Source: Citrus sinensis
Taxonomy: Eukaryota; Streptophyta; Magnoliopsida; Sapindales; Rutaceae
Assembly (NCBI RefSeq): GCF_022201045.2
Contig: NC_068562.1
Location: 27,362,501 to 27,426,500, forward strand
Reading direction: 5' to 3'
Length of the DNA stretch: 64,000 bases
How positions within the stretch are numbered: position 1 is the stretch's first letter; the number at the start of each line of letters is the position of its first letter. A model generated the notes under the pieces. The model made no database searches. It was not told the DNA's origin and saw only the letters and a list, made by a program, of their open reading frames with translations. Positions 35,846 through 46,560 of this stretch are shown piece by piece. A program made the position numbers and the translations under genes.

Positions 35846-38317
35846 TTACATTCCATTGGGACATATCTGGATATCATACTGCTCTTTGTCCTCAAATTTC
35901 CGTAGCATTTCTCTCAGCTCGAAACGGGGCCACCGTAACTCCAATTTGGTTAAGCTCTTTATTTGCCAGAGCTCCTCAGGAAGGATTTTTAAGCAGGCAC
36001 AAGGGTTGATTACTAAGCTTTCAAGATTTTGCATGGCATCATTCTCCATGATCCACTCCTCCAGCCAAAACATTGACTTTAGATGCAAAACATTAAGGCT
36101 TTGGAAACCACCAGAACTGCAAACAAGCTTTCTGCCAATGAATGAGTTCTTCTTCAGCTTAAGGACCTGGAGATGTGGTAGCTTTTCCAGCTTTGGCATC
36201 GGATCATCCCTCAGTTCAGTATTAGACAAGCTCAGCTCGACAAGCCTGGGAGGAAACTGATATTCAGGCAGGACAATTGACGAGGGCTGTGACACTATCG
36301 CGAGTTCATTCACCAACTTCAATGATTCAAGGCAGAGCAGTGTGCAAAGGCTATTGGACAACATAGATTGATAAGAACTCAAATTTCCATGTACTCGAAG
36401 AGTTTGAAGACTAGGTAGCCTCCCCAATATATCCCGAGAACAACTGCTGGGGTGTAAGGCTGAAATGAAATTGAGATTTTCCAAAGAACTAGAGTACTTT
36501 CCTGGATGTTCAGGCAGTGTAATTGAACCAACATTTAGATGCCGGAGTTCGTTCATCTTCCAAATGTCATCTGGAGTATGATGTATGTAGCTAGATGGCA
36601 TGCCTAGTGTACGAAGTTTGAGAAGGTTGCAAAGTGATGAAGGCAGGTGTTTGAGAGAAGGGATATTCAATTTCAGGTACTTGAGAAGAAGCAAGTGATT
36701 TATTCCTGTGGGATATTCCTCGAGAACTATTGTTCCTAAATCTAATACAACAAGGAATTTGAAATTTTTGCAAATTGCATTGCAATATTCAAGGGAAACC
36801 CGATCTGATCTATCCAAAGTGAGGTGCAAGAAAGAACGGAGGAATGTGTCAAAATGCTTCCAAGAATCGGAATTAATCAGGGCTTCAAAAATGGAAAGCC
36901 GTTTAGTAATTTCCAGTGATCTGTTTTCTCGAATTTGATAACAGACGATATGGATAAATTCTACAAACTGAGCAACGAATGCCAACATATTCCGCGTAAA
37001 TATAGGAATGTAGCATGCTTTAGTTTTACCTCCAGCTCCTCTCTTCTTTACTCGAACGAAACGGCAACTGATTAGTTGTTCTAAGTACTCCTCAGCAGTT
37101 TTCTCGCTGTTGTCCGGAATGAAACCCTCAGCTATCCACAACTGATACAATTGCCTCGTGGAGATCTCGAAGACATCCCGAAAGGCAGACAAATAAAGGC
37201 AGCATAATTTCAGGTGTTGAGGTAACTCTGCGACGGAGAAAAGTAGAGACCGTTTTTGTATAAACCATGTGAGCCTCATATTTTCTGCTAAAGACTTGCT
37301 TCCGTAGTATAAGAAGACAAAAGGCCTTTCTCGATACGTAGCTCTCAGTGGTCCAGCGCGCACTGAATCAAGATGAATCATCTCTCCGCTTTCCAATCTA
37401 CACAAGCTGAAGATTTCATCAGTACAAGCCAGCATTGCCAAAACCCTGCTTCCGTTCTGATGATCTGGAAGTGCTTCTCCAAGATAATCCCAGACATCCT
37501 TTGTAAAGACATCTTCAAGCACAATCAGATACCTCTTGTTTCTGAGGTAATCATTAAGTGCCATTTTCCTGTGCTCAAAATCTTTATGTGTAATTTCCCT
37601 CAATGCAGAATGAGGCATCACAGTCTTCAATATGTAATCCAATAATGTGCCGAGATTCGCATCAAAAGACACCCAAGCACGACAATCGAAATAACTTTTC
37701 ACATAATTGCTGTTGTAAGCCTCTGCAGCAAAATCAGTAGTGTCGAACCCACAGCTATCAATAATTGCAACTACAGAAAGCTGAGGTGGTCCCTCTATCA
37801 ATTGATCTAACAACTCCTCCATCGCATTATCCTGAAAACTCACCCTGTTCTCCCTCTGAAGATGTAACAAATATTTATTTTTCTGCTCTTCCATCCATGC
37901 ACTGAAATCGAAGTTGTAGCAGGGTTGAACTTGCTGCAGCTGTTGTTTAATATCAATGAATTTACTTTGAAGTCCCATAAGAGCGTCGCACAGCTCCTTG
38001 GAACAGCTTTGATCACCATTTGGTTGCACGTTGCTCATAATGAACGTGTCGATGGCTCTCTCAGATTCATGGACCAAGTATTTGATTTCCCTCAAAATGA
38101 GCTCAAGATTTGATAGACTAATGTCAGCTTCTGCATCAATCTGAAGAAGAAGCCTAGTCAGGTCGACTTTATAATCCGCTTGCAAAGAATAAGAAATGGA
38201 TTCAATTCCCGATTGAAGTTTCTGGATGTGTTCCTTCGCAGCAACCGGCAACGTTCCTTCTTCTCCTGCTAATAGCCTTTTCAACCTCTCTGAAAGTAAT
38301 CCAAGGTGCACGTCCAT
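35846..38317 (-). CDS. NLR (CC-NB-LRR)-like protein, intact copy B, 823 aa, degenerate NB motifs
   Basis: The only open copy of the cluster, one exon. An upstream in-frame ATG (38410) would add 31 residues, but copies A, C and D start at MD(L/V)H, and A has a stop just before it, so I chose 38317. Residues 1-170 form a helical, coiled-coil-like N-domain. The NB region follows: the place of the P-loop (about 181-195) reads VVAIIDSCGFDTTDFA, with no GKT lysine; FDCRAWVSF is RNBS-A-like; RYLIVLEDVF (about 260) is kinase-2-like with Glu for the first Asp; LKLCCLYLSAF (about 369) and LWIAEGF are RNBS-D-like. GLPL and MHD are not recognisable. Leucine-rich repeats run from about 490 to the end. It resembles RPP8/RPP13-type proteins. 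It could be a decoy or regulator, or a drifting relic; ATP-dependent switching looks unlikely. Confidence 0.8.
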   Translation of the reverse strand: MDVHLGLLSERLKRLLAGEEGTLPVAAKEHIQKLQSGIESISYSLQADYKVDLTRLLLQIDAEADISLSNLELILREIKYLVHESERAIDTFIMSNVQPNGDQSCSKELCDALMGLQSKFIDIKQQLQQVQPCYNFDFSAWMEEQKNKYLLHLQRENRVSFQDNAMEELLDQLIEGPPQLSVVAIIDSCGFDTTDFAAEAYNSNYVKSYFDCRAWVSFDANLGTLLDYILKTVMPHSALREITHKDFEHRKMALNDYLRNKRYLIVLEDVFTKDVWDYLGEALPDHQNGSRVLAMLACTDEIFSLCRLESGEMIHLDSVRAGPLRATYRERPFVFLYYGSKSLAENMRLTWFIQKRSLLFSVAELPQHLKLCCLYLSAFRDVFEISTRQLYQLWIAEGFIPDNSEKTAEEYLEQLISCRFVRVKKRGAGGKTKACYIPIFTRNMLAFVAQFVEFIHIVCYQIRENRSLEITKRLSIFEALINSDSWKHFDTFLRSFLHLTLDRSDRVSLEYCNAICKNFKFLVVLDLGTIVLEEYPTGINHLLLLKYLKLNIPSLKHLPSSLCNLLKLRTLGMPSSYIHHTPDDIWKMNELRHLNVGSITLPEHPGKYSSSLENLNFISALHPSSCSRDILGRLPSLQTLRVHGNLSSYQSMLSNSLCTLLCLESLKLVNELAIVSQPSSIVLPEYQFPPRLVELSLSNTELRDDPMPKLEKLPHLQVLKLKKNSFIGRKLVCSSGGFQSLNVLHLKSMFWLEEWIMENDAMQNLESLVINPCACLKILPEELWQIKSLTKLELRWPRFELREMLRKFEDKEQYDIQICPNGM

Positions 38318-38858
38318 ATCTCCCTCTCTCACTACTAAAAATTGGAACCGAGAATCATCCAGAATCAGGGGAATCAAAGCACAACAAGACATAGCAAATT
38401 TGTGGCACATTCATTTGTTCAGCAATATTTTAAGAACGTAGCAAGCATGAGGCAGAAATTAATTCAGAAAGTTAATAAGACATTTAATAAAAATTATTTA
38501 ACCAGGCTATGCTTGTACTTAGTAATCAGATTAAGGTCACTGACGAAGATAAAGCGGGGAAAGACAAGAACTCACATTGTGGAAGAGATTTTTTATCATT
38601 TGATATTATGAAAATTAGGAGAACCCAAAGTATTTGAAAGTAATCTAGAAAAAATATAAAGCCTACGGGATGCCCCAGCTTTAGCAAGCTTAACTACAGA
38701 GTTTTGAAGTAAAAATTGTTATGTTGCTCTGAAAACCAATTGGTGATTAACAAAAATGAACATTAAAATTTTGAACTTTATCCCTAAGCAATCTGGAGGG
38801 CGGCTGCTAACCCCCACGTAAGGTCAATAAAGCCTTTCCTAGAAACCTCATATTATAA
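38318..38858. other. Upstream region of NLR copy B (repeated unit)
   Basis: Resembles the regions upstream of copies A (34063-34340) and C (44430-44830): shared blocks include CTCTC(A)ACTA(C/A)TAAAA next to the start and AGTAATCA...GACAAGAACTCACA farther up. It probably holds the 5' UTR or promoter. Confidence 0.5.
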
Positions 38859-39131
38859 GTGCGTTTGAAATTAAGGTTGGACAGTTGTAACTTTTAAATT
38901 ACAGTACTAAAGTGTTTAGTAAATACTAGTTGTTGTAACTTGAAAGCTATTTTGATATAATTTTTTACTTGAATGATAGAAAATCTATTATATCTTTAAT
39001 AATTTTGTCAAAATTCTTATTTAAAATTTATATTCACTATATATTATGAACTTTTATTTCATAATTATAACTTTTTTTTTCACAGCAGCTGCAACTTAAA
39101 AAAGCTACAACACTTCAATCACAAACAGGAC
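38859..39131. mobile_element. MITE upstream of NLR copy B
   Basis: About 273 bp with imperfect terminal inverted repeats: GTGCGTTTGAAATTAAGGTTG at the left, and on the other strand at the right GGTCCTGTTTGTGATTGAAGTG. Related copies start at 23331, 24651 and 63869. Confidence 0.65.
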
Positions 39132-40349
39132 CTATATCTAAAGATGGAATCGATATAAGGATATATAATATCACCGTTAATATTCATAAGATACAACTTT
39201 TTTATTTTTTTGGGGCGAATAATTCAGAGAACTAAGGAATAATTGAGAGAACTAACTATAAGATAAAAAATTGATTACAAAATGAAAATACCTCTTGTTC
39301 CTTTATAATCAAGGACCTCAAGATCTTCTGCAATGTCAACTACACCACCAAGCTAGACAATCGAACAATGAAATGGCTATTTTTTAACAGAATTGAAAAG
39401 TGATCTGGATCAAAAGGAAAATGCAAAGCGAAACAACTAGGAAAAAGTATTTAAGCATTAGTTCCAAGGTGAAAGCGAGTACCAAATATCCTGGTTCAAG
39501 AAAAGAACAAGATGCCAATATTATGATATCATAATAAGCCGATTACTTTAGATTGATGGAAAAAATGATTTTGCCAGAGCAAGCTAGGAATAAGAAAAGG
39601 AGAGAAGCAAACGAAATTGAAGGCCTTGATTTAAGAAAAGAACATATATAGCTATTCATGAAAGAAATGGCAGCAAAGGTTTGGTTGAGTGGTTTTCGAA
39701 TGGTTTTCTTCGTCTGTCTACCCAAAATTCAAATCGTGAGAATGGAGGAAGCTAAAAAATAAATGGAAATAATTATTTAAGAGTGACACTAATGGTTTGG
39801 CCAAGAATTATACGTAATCATTATCAGATTCAATAGCTCTACCAAAAACATATCTCAAGAAAAGGAAGTCAGATAAATATGTACCCGATAACTTAGAAAC
39901 AAGTTCATTTTACAGTAGAATGAACAATAATGTACACATAACCATTATCAATTAGAGTATTCTTTAATCTTAGGTATTCCATATTGTGTGTCAAAAATTT
40001 CATAGGAATGAGCAATAAAAAGGTTCATTTAATTTTGCAGTAAAATATCGAGTTCCTTCTTTTTGAATAATTCATTGACATTTTGATGGCAGGGTTTGAT
40101 AGCAAGGATGCTTTTACTAGCAAAGACCTCCCTAACCGAAATTGGAAAGTAGTTCATGGCGTTTTAGTAAATGAACCTGAAATTTAAATTTGAAAATATA
40201 TTTTAATCTGATGATTTTAGCTTGAAGAAATAAATAAAGACACGTTGGCAAAAGTACTGTTTAAAAAAAATACCAAAGAAACCTTGATAATTATCTATAA
40301 TTGTCTGAGAAGAAATAAATAAAAAAAGTAAAAAATAAAATAATGTAAC
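39132..40349. other. Spacer with duplicated blocks
   Basis: AT-rich. Bases 40107-40260 (CAAAGACCTCCCTAAC... to ...CACGTTGGCAAAAGT) are repeated with changes at 44895-45050, and the first part again near 48040. No coding gene seen; a minus-strand exon-like stretch at 39299-39360, with a GGTATTTTC donor, is unassigned. Confidence 0.4.
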
Positions 40350-40374
40350 ATAAAATTGGGTTTGCATAATTTCC

Positions 40375-40470
40375 AATTACCATTAGAAGTTCTGCAACAT
40401 TAATTTTTGACAGCTTCAATCACCTGGAAAAATCCCTTCTCCAGATCTTAAGCAAGTTTCTCCATTTGAA
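40375..40470 (-). pseudogene. Exon 1 remnant of the small-gene family
   Basis: The minus strand matches exon 1 of the 78-aa gene (22904-22826) from ATGGAGAAACTTGCT through GGGATTTTTCCAGGTGATTG to GCAGAACTTCTAATGGTAA, including the splice donor. Codon 6 is TAA and an extra block is inserted before the GTTGCAG part. Exons 2 and 3 are absent downstream. The flanking TAACATAAAATTGGGTTTG is shared with 22.78 and 45.14 kb. Confidence 0.75.
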
Positions 40471-40794
40471 CAAATATTCTTCATTGGACTTGAGCTGAAG
40501 TTATAAAAATGTGAAACTCAAATCTTCAAATTTGCAGTGACTGCATGCCCAGCCGTTGAAAGCAGAAATAGTCAATGAAAGCAATAAGCCCATGTAATTT
40601 CAATATGATCAGTGGCGAAGGTAGCAATATTTTTTGGGTGGTTGGATTTTTTTAATTAAATTTATTTCTCAAACTATTTGTTCTATACAAAAGAAACTAT
40701 TGAAATAAGATATATAAGCAGAAAACTGATAATAAAAGAAAATTGTAAATTAAAAAAAAATTGAATTTCAATTTGTATCACCAAATTTTTTTTT

Positions 40795-41200
40795 AAAAAA
40801 TTCATATATTATCGAATCTGAGTTGATATTATCTAAAATTTCTCTTTTAACATCGACAATCATACAATCTAAAAAAGAAAAAAAAATCACTATACGCCTT
40901 ATTTTGATGTGTTGTCTTAATCAATTTTATAGCAGAAAATGCTCTGTTTGTTGTTTCTTTTGAATAAGGAAGGGTTAATACTAAACTGATTAATTTGTCA
41001 AGCAAGAAGTAAATCTGTGGCTTTTTGGTCTCAACTAATTTTTGAGAAAATTCAAAAAGAGAAGTAATATTCAAAAACACTAGAAGAGAGGGTACATCAA
41101 TTCCAAAGCATTTTAATTGTCTTCTCACAGCCTTAATCTCAATTTGAGTCATGACGATTTGATATAAAATAAATGGAATTAAGTTTGGAAATTTTGACAC
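40795..41200 (-). pseudogene. hAT transposase (ZMYM1-like) C-terminal fragment
   Basis: The minus strand gives a stretch with LVETKKPQIYFLLDKLISLVLTLP, read in two parts here (LVETKKPQIYFLL and ISLVLTLPYSKETTNRAFSA), followed by IKLIKTTHQNKA. This is the hAT dimerisation region of plant TTF-type zinc-finger/ZMYM1-like transposases, in which TERAFSAMKIVKT is typical. A frameshift at the A/T-rich tract near 40870 separates it from DSIIYEF-like sequence at about 40800. The N-terminal and catalytic parts are missing. Confidence 0.7.
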
Positions 41201-42009
41201 ATTCAGACAATCTGTTTAATAATTATTCGTTTGTTCTACTAAAATTCCCAAACGAAATGAGAACGTATAGTCCATTATAATTGAGCATTTTGATAATCGA
41301 AATTTTTTAAGGAGTTCAAATTGTGTAATTTGACCTAAAAAAATATAAACAATTTATCACTGCTTGACTAAAAACGAAATGGTAAAGTTGAAATGACTAC
41401 GCATAATGAGTTTGATCGTTAGAAAATGACTGGAAAATAATTTAGTTAATGTTTGGTATGAAATAAATTTAAACATTTAAATTTTGGTTTTATTTATGAG
41501 CTTAATAGGTTTACTTAGTAAAAACATTGTTATAATTATAACTATACACTCTACAGATCAGCATGACCATATGAAAATAAATGCAATTTCAATCGATAGG
41601 ATATTAAATGAATTTAACAAACCATTTCATTGCACAAATTAAATGCAATGAAATCATATAAAATTGAAGATTCCCTGTTGAAGACTTTAGATACAAATAA
41701 TACAATGAAGAATACATGTCCAAGACATCCATTACCAAACCGAATCATCAAGGCTTCAGTAGATATGATACCGCAATCAACTAATTGAAAACAATAATCC
41801 AACCACTAAGACTTTAAAGAAATCCCTAAAACTTCTCCAGGATCTCAAGGACTTGTTTGTGCATGGACAGCTGCAATGAAGATTGAACAAAAATAGTTAT
41901 GCAATCAGAGAAAAGATCACAAAATACAAACGCATATATAAACTTAGAAAACAAGTGATTAAAAGGTTGAACGTATATTAGATGAGAAGAAAAGCTCACC
42001 ACATACTAA

Positions 42010-44429
42010 TTACATTCCATAAGGATATATCTGGATGTGGTACTGCTCTTTGTCCTCAAATTTCCGGAGCTTTTCTCTCAGCTCGAAACGGGGCCACCAT
42101 AACTCCAATTTGGTGAAGCTCTTTATGCGCCAGAGCTCCTCAGGAAGGATTTTCAAGTAGGCACAAGGGTTGATTATTAAGCTTTCAAGTTTTGGCATGG
42201 CATCATTTTTCATTGTCCACTCCTCCAGCCAAGACATTGACTTCAGATGCAAAACTTAAGGCTTGGAAAACCACCAGCACTGCAAACAAGCTTTCTGTCA
42301 ATAAATGAGTTCTTCTTCAGCTTGAGGACTTGGAGATGTGGTAGCTTTTCCAGTGTTGGCATCGGATCGTCCCTCAGATCAGTATAGATAAGCTCAGCTC
42401 GACGAGCCTGGGAGGAAACTGATATTCAGGCGGGACCATTGATGAGGGCTGTGACACTATCGTGCGATCATCCACCAACTTCAATGATTCAACGCGGAGC
42501 AATGCGCAAAGGCTATTAGACAACATAAATTGATAAGAACTCAAATTTTCATGTACTCGAAGAGTTTGAAGACTAGGTAGCCTCCCCAGTATATCCTGAG
42601 TACAACTGCTTGGGTGTAAGACTGAAATGAAATTGAGATTTTCCAAGGAGCTACAAAACTTTCCTGGATGTGCAGGCAGAGTGACTGAACCAAAATTTAG
42701 ATGCCGGAGTTTGTACATCTTCCAAATGCCATCCGGTGTATGATGTATGTAGCTAGCTGGCATGTCTAGTGTATGAAGGCTGAGAAGGTTGCAAAGTGAT
42801 GAAGGCAGGTGTTTGAGAGAAGGGATATTCAATTTTAAGTACTTGACAAGTAACAATTTACTTATCCCGGATGGATATTCCTGGAGAAGTATTGTTCCAA
42901 GGCGAGGTGCAAAAAAGAATGGACGTATGTGTCAAAATGCTTCCAATAATCGATATTAGTAAGGGTTCCAATAACGGAAAGCCGTTTAAAATTTTCTAAT
43001 GATCTATCTGCTCGAAGTTTAAAGGGGACCACATGGACAAATTCTACAAATTGAGCAACTAATGCCAACACACCCCGAGTAAACAAAGAAATGTAGCATG
43101 TTTTAATTGTACCTCCAGCTCTTCTCTTCTGTACTTCAATGAAACCACTACTGATTAGTGGTTCTAAGTACTCCTCGGCAGTTTTCTCGCTGTTGTCTGG
43201 AATGAAACCCTCAGCTATCCACAGCTGATACAATTGCCTTGTGAAGATCTCAAAGGCAGACAAATAAAGACGGCACAATTTCAAGGGAATCGTGGAGACC
43301 ATTTCTGTATAAAGACAGCACAAGTTATGGTAACTCTGCTATAGAGAATAGTGGAGACCATTTCTGTATAAGCCATGTGAGCCTTATATTTTGCGCTAAT
43401 GTATTTCTTTCGTAGTATAAGAAGACCAAAGGCCTTTCTTGGTACGTAGCTCTCAGTGGTCTAGCAGGCACTGAATCAAGATGAATCATCTCCCCGTTTT
43501 CCAATCTACACAAACTAAAGATTTTATCATTAGAAAGCATTACCAAAACCCTGCTTCCATTCTGATGATCTGGAAGTGCTTTTCCAATATAATCCCACAC
43601 ATCACTTGCTATGACATCATCAACCACAATCAAATACCTCTTGTTTCTGAGGTAATCATGAAGTGCCATTTTCCTTTGTTCAAAATCTTTGTGCATAATT
43701 TCCCTCAATGCAGGTTGGGGCATCACAAACTTCAATATGTTATCCAGCATTGTGCCACGATTGATATCAAAAGACACCCATGCACGACAATCAAAATAAC
43801 TTTTCACATAATTGCTGTTGTAAGCCTGTGCAGCAAAATCAGTGCTGCCGAACCCACAGCTATCAATAATTGCAACTACAGAAAGCTGAGATGGTCCCTC
43901 TACCAATTGATCTAACAACTCCTCCATCACATCATCCTGTAAACTCACCATGTTGTCTCTCTGAAGACGTAACGAACATTTATTTTTCAGCTCTCCCATC
44001 CATACACTGAAACTGAAGTTGTGGAGGGGCAGAACTGGCTGCAACTGTTGTTTAATATCAATGAATTTACTTTCAAGTCTTACGAGAATAGCGTACAGCT
44101 CCTTGAAACAGCTTTGATCACCATCTGGTTGCATGTTGCTCATAATGAACGTGTCAATGACTATCTCAGATTCACGGACCAAGTAATTGGTTTCCTTCAG
44201 AATGAGCTCAAGATTTGATAAGAGTAGTGTCAGCTCCAAATTCAATCCGAAGAAGAAGCCTAGTCAGGTCGACTTTATAATCCGCTTCCAAAGAATGAGA
44301 AATGGATTCAATTACAGTTTGAAGGTTCTGAATATGTTCCTTTGCAGCAACCGGCAACGGCAGCGTTCCTTCTTCACCTGCTAATAGCGTTTTCAACCTC
44401 TCTGAAAATAATCCGATGTGCAAGTCCAT
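42010..44429 (-). pseudogene. NLR-like copy C, broken
   Basis: Same start (MDLHIGLFSERLK, 44429) and layout as copy B. A frameshift near 44215-44240 splits the N-domain. The next piece, 44245-43325, covers the N-domain end and NB region, with VVAIIDSCGFGSTDFA in the P-loop position and LIVVDDVI as kinase-2. Around 43285-43375 a short segment is duplicated (the plus-strand run GTGGAGACCATTTCTGTATAA occurs at 43289-43309 and 43352-43372), which ends the frame at IAELP. LRR pieces follow at 43323-42862, 42856-42374 and 42252-42010, with a deletion around 42860-42890 relative to B and a shift near 42260-42390. Not expected to make a full protein. Confidence 0.85.
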
Positions 44430-45099
44430 GTCTCCCTCTCAACTAATAAAACTAGGGCAATATCAGCCAGAAGCAGGGAGATCAAACAAAGATCATCAAG
44501 AGATAACAAGGTTGCTGCAAGAACAATTCTCACACCTATGTACATTAAAGTACTAACTGAAAATAAAATAAATTACCCTTGACAATTCCCATCCATAAAC
44601 GTGATATTTTAACAGGATAGCACTTAATGTCAGGAAAACATGAGGGTGTTGTACTCATTTTCCTAGTATTTAATTAATAACGTATAAAATTAATAAGCTA
44701 CTTATACTAGGAAATTATAATTATTATATATTAAACCAGAATATGCTCGTGCCTAGCTAGTAATCATATTATGAAGCTACAGCGAGAGACAGACAAGAAC
44801 TCACTTCATTATTAACTCATAAGATAAAACTTTAAAAAATAAAACAAAATGAAGTCATTTTTTATTTGAATAATTCGGAGAAAGTGCAGAGAATTTATTA
44901 TCAAGGACCTGCCTCACGAAAATTGGGAGGTAGTGGAGGGCGTTTAGTAAATGCACCCAAAGTTTAAATTTTGATATATATTTAAGTCTGATTTTAGCTT
45001 TGAAGAAATAAATAAATGCACGTTGGCAAAAGTGCGGGTGTTCGATTATCAGCAGAATGCGATGGTAAAAGGGAAACCTGATAATTATATGAGAAGAAA

Positions 45100-45245
45100 T
45101 GAATAAAAGCAGAAACCATAAATAAAAAAAAAAATGTAACATAAAATTGGGTTTCATTTATTTTATATATATGTTAATTAATATGTTATTGGAGGCAAAT
45201 AAATAAAAGCTAATAATGAATGTCAATTGCAATCAATCATTTGCC
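45100..45245 (-). pseudogene. Small-gene locus with coding exon lost
   Basis: The intron-side flank (TAACATAAAATTGGGTTTCAT, 45137) joins directly to the upstream flank (TGTTATTGGAGGCAA...AATGAATGTCAATTGCAATCA, about 45180-45235). At 22.8-23.13 kb the same two flanks enclose exon 1. The exon has therefore been deleted here, leaving only its borders. Confidence 0.55.
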
Positions 45246-45384
45246 TTCTTTTATTCCCTATCGGGACAAAATGTGTACGCGGATCGATTAATTTGACTTT
45301 GACGTAGGAATATTATATTAACTTAGATACAACTTAATATAATACCATAGCACATCGTTACGCATAAAAGTTATTAAGAAATGA

Positions 45385-45596
45385 CCATTTGAGTCAAGAC
45401 AATTCGTTACAAAATAAATGGATTTGAGTTTAAAAAATTTGACACATTCAAGTGATCTGCTTAATAATCATTTGTTCTGTTAAAAATTCCTAAACAAAAT
45501 CAGAATTTATAGTCCATTATAATCGAACGATTTGATTAATAGATTTTGTTAGGAATTACTATTGTGTAATTTCGCCGAAGAAATATAAACGATCTT
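45385..45596. repeat. Duplicated spacer block (pairs with 41145-41352)
   Basis: Shares GACACATTCA, TATAGTCCATTATAAT and TTGTGTAATTT in the same order and spacing with 41145-41352. Together with 40107-40260/44895-45050 and 45660-45820/48840-49010 it shows that the spacers were copied along with the NLR genes. Confidence 0.65.
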
Positions 45597-46131
45597 TATT
45601 TATTTGGCTATAAGGGATATAAGGTAACAAGAATTGAATATTAATAGACATAAAACAAGAAAGAAATAAAATAAACTGGCATATCAACCAACGTCACGAC
45701 CGTAGAGCATTATTTTAGTTAAAACCAAAAACATCTCCACATCTATGACTCCAACTAGACAATTAATGGCATCTCTAAATTTGAATATAAAATAATACCA
45801 ACTCAAAACATTCAACTTCTCTCTCTTGAATCTTGATAGCTCCGCTATATGGCGAGCAATTGCAAACATAATGTTCCAGAATGCCCGTTAAATTGAACCA
45901 AAATAATGGATTAACTAGAAATATTTTCAAGCAAAAATGTCACTCTCATAATGTCACTAACATCACCTTCTAAATTATTATTATTATTATTATTATCAAC
46001 AGTCTTCTATGCACTATCAAAACCACTGGTCTTCAGCAAACACTACCAATCATTTTATTCTAATTACAATTTAATTTTTTAATAAGAAAATTGCAAATTA
46101 ATCAATTATTCTTAAAAAAATTACCAATTAA

Positions 46132-46133
<2 letters not shown>

Positions 46134-46168
<35 letters not shown>
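46134..46168. repeat. (AT)n microsatellite
   Basis: An uninterrupted run of about 17 AT units downstream of NLR copy D. A second purine-pyrimidine run (GTGCGCGCGCACACACACA) is near 46462. Confidence 0.9.
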
Positions 46169-46171
<3 letters not shown>

Positions 46172-46560
46172 ACGGAAATGGTAACACTCCATAAATCAGC
46201 ATGACAGCATATGACATGGGTTGAAGATTCCCTGTTCAAGACGTTAGGTATAAGCCGTTCAGACAAGGCTTTAGTAGTGATGAAATCATAAGCAACATGG
46301 GTTAACCAGGCACAATATATACAAGTGAATCCAATAATAGCAAAACCAATCGAAAACAATAATCCAAGGCACCAGTACTTTAAAGAAATTCCTAAAATTC
46401 ACCGGCAGCATAAGGCCTTGTTAGCGCATAGACAACTGCAATGAAGAAAGGATTACACAACGTGCGCGCGCACACACACAGACATACAAACAGAAATAGT
46501 TGTGCAGTGATTAAAGGTTGAAGGTACGTTAGATGAGAATAAAAGCTTACCCCATACTAA

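Noticed and set aside
35856..36260. 134-codon plus-strand frame and other plus-strand frames within 31.6-48 kb
   Set aside because: They lie antisense to leucine-rich repeats or NB regions of the NLR copies and recur in each copy only because the copies are paralogous.
38318..38410. Upstream ATG extending NLR copy B by 31 residues
   Set aside because: The sister copies start at MD(L/V)H, copy A has a stop just before it, and the extra residues show no N-domain similarity.
39299..39360. Exon-like minus-strand stretch with a GGTATTTTC donor
   Set aside because: No acceptor-linked partner exon or matching copy in the other duplicated units could be found, so a gene call is not justified.
45846..46168. 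Minus-strand frame ending in an Ile-Tyr repeat (46102-46359)
   Set aside because: The tail is the (AT)n microsatellite; the rest corresponds to the 3'-UTR region of NLR copy D.
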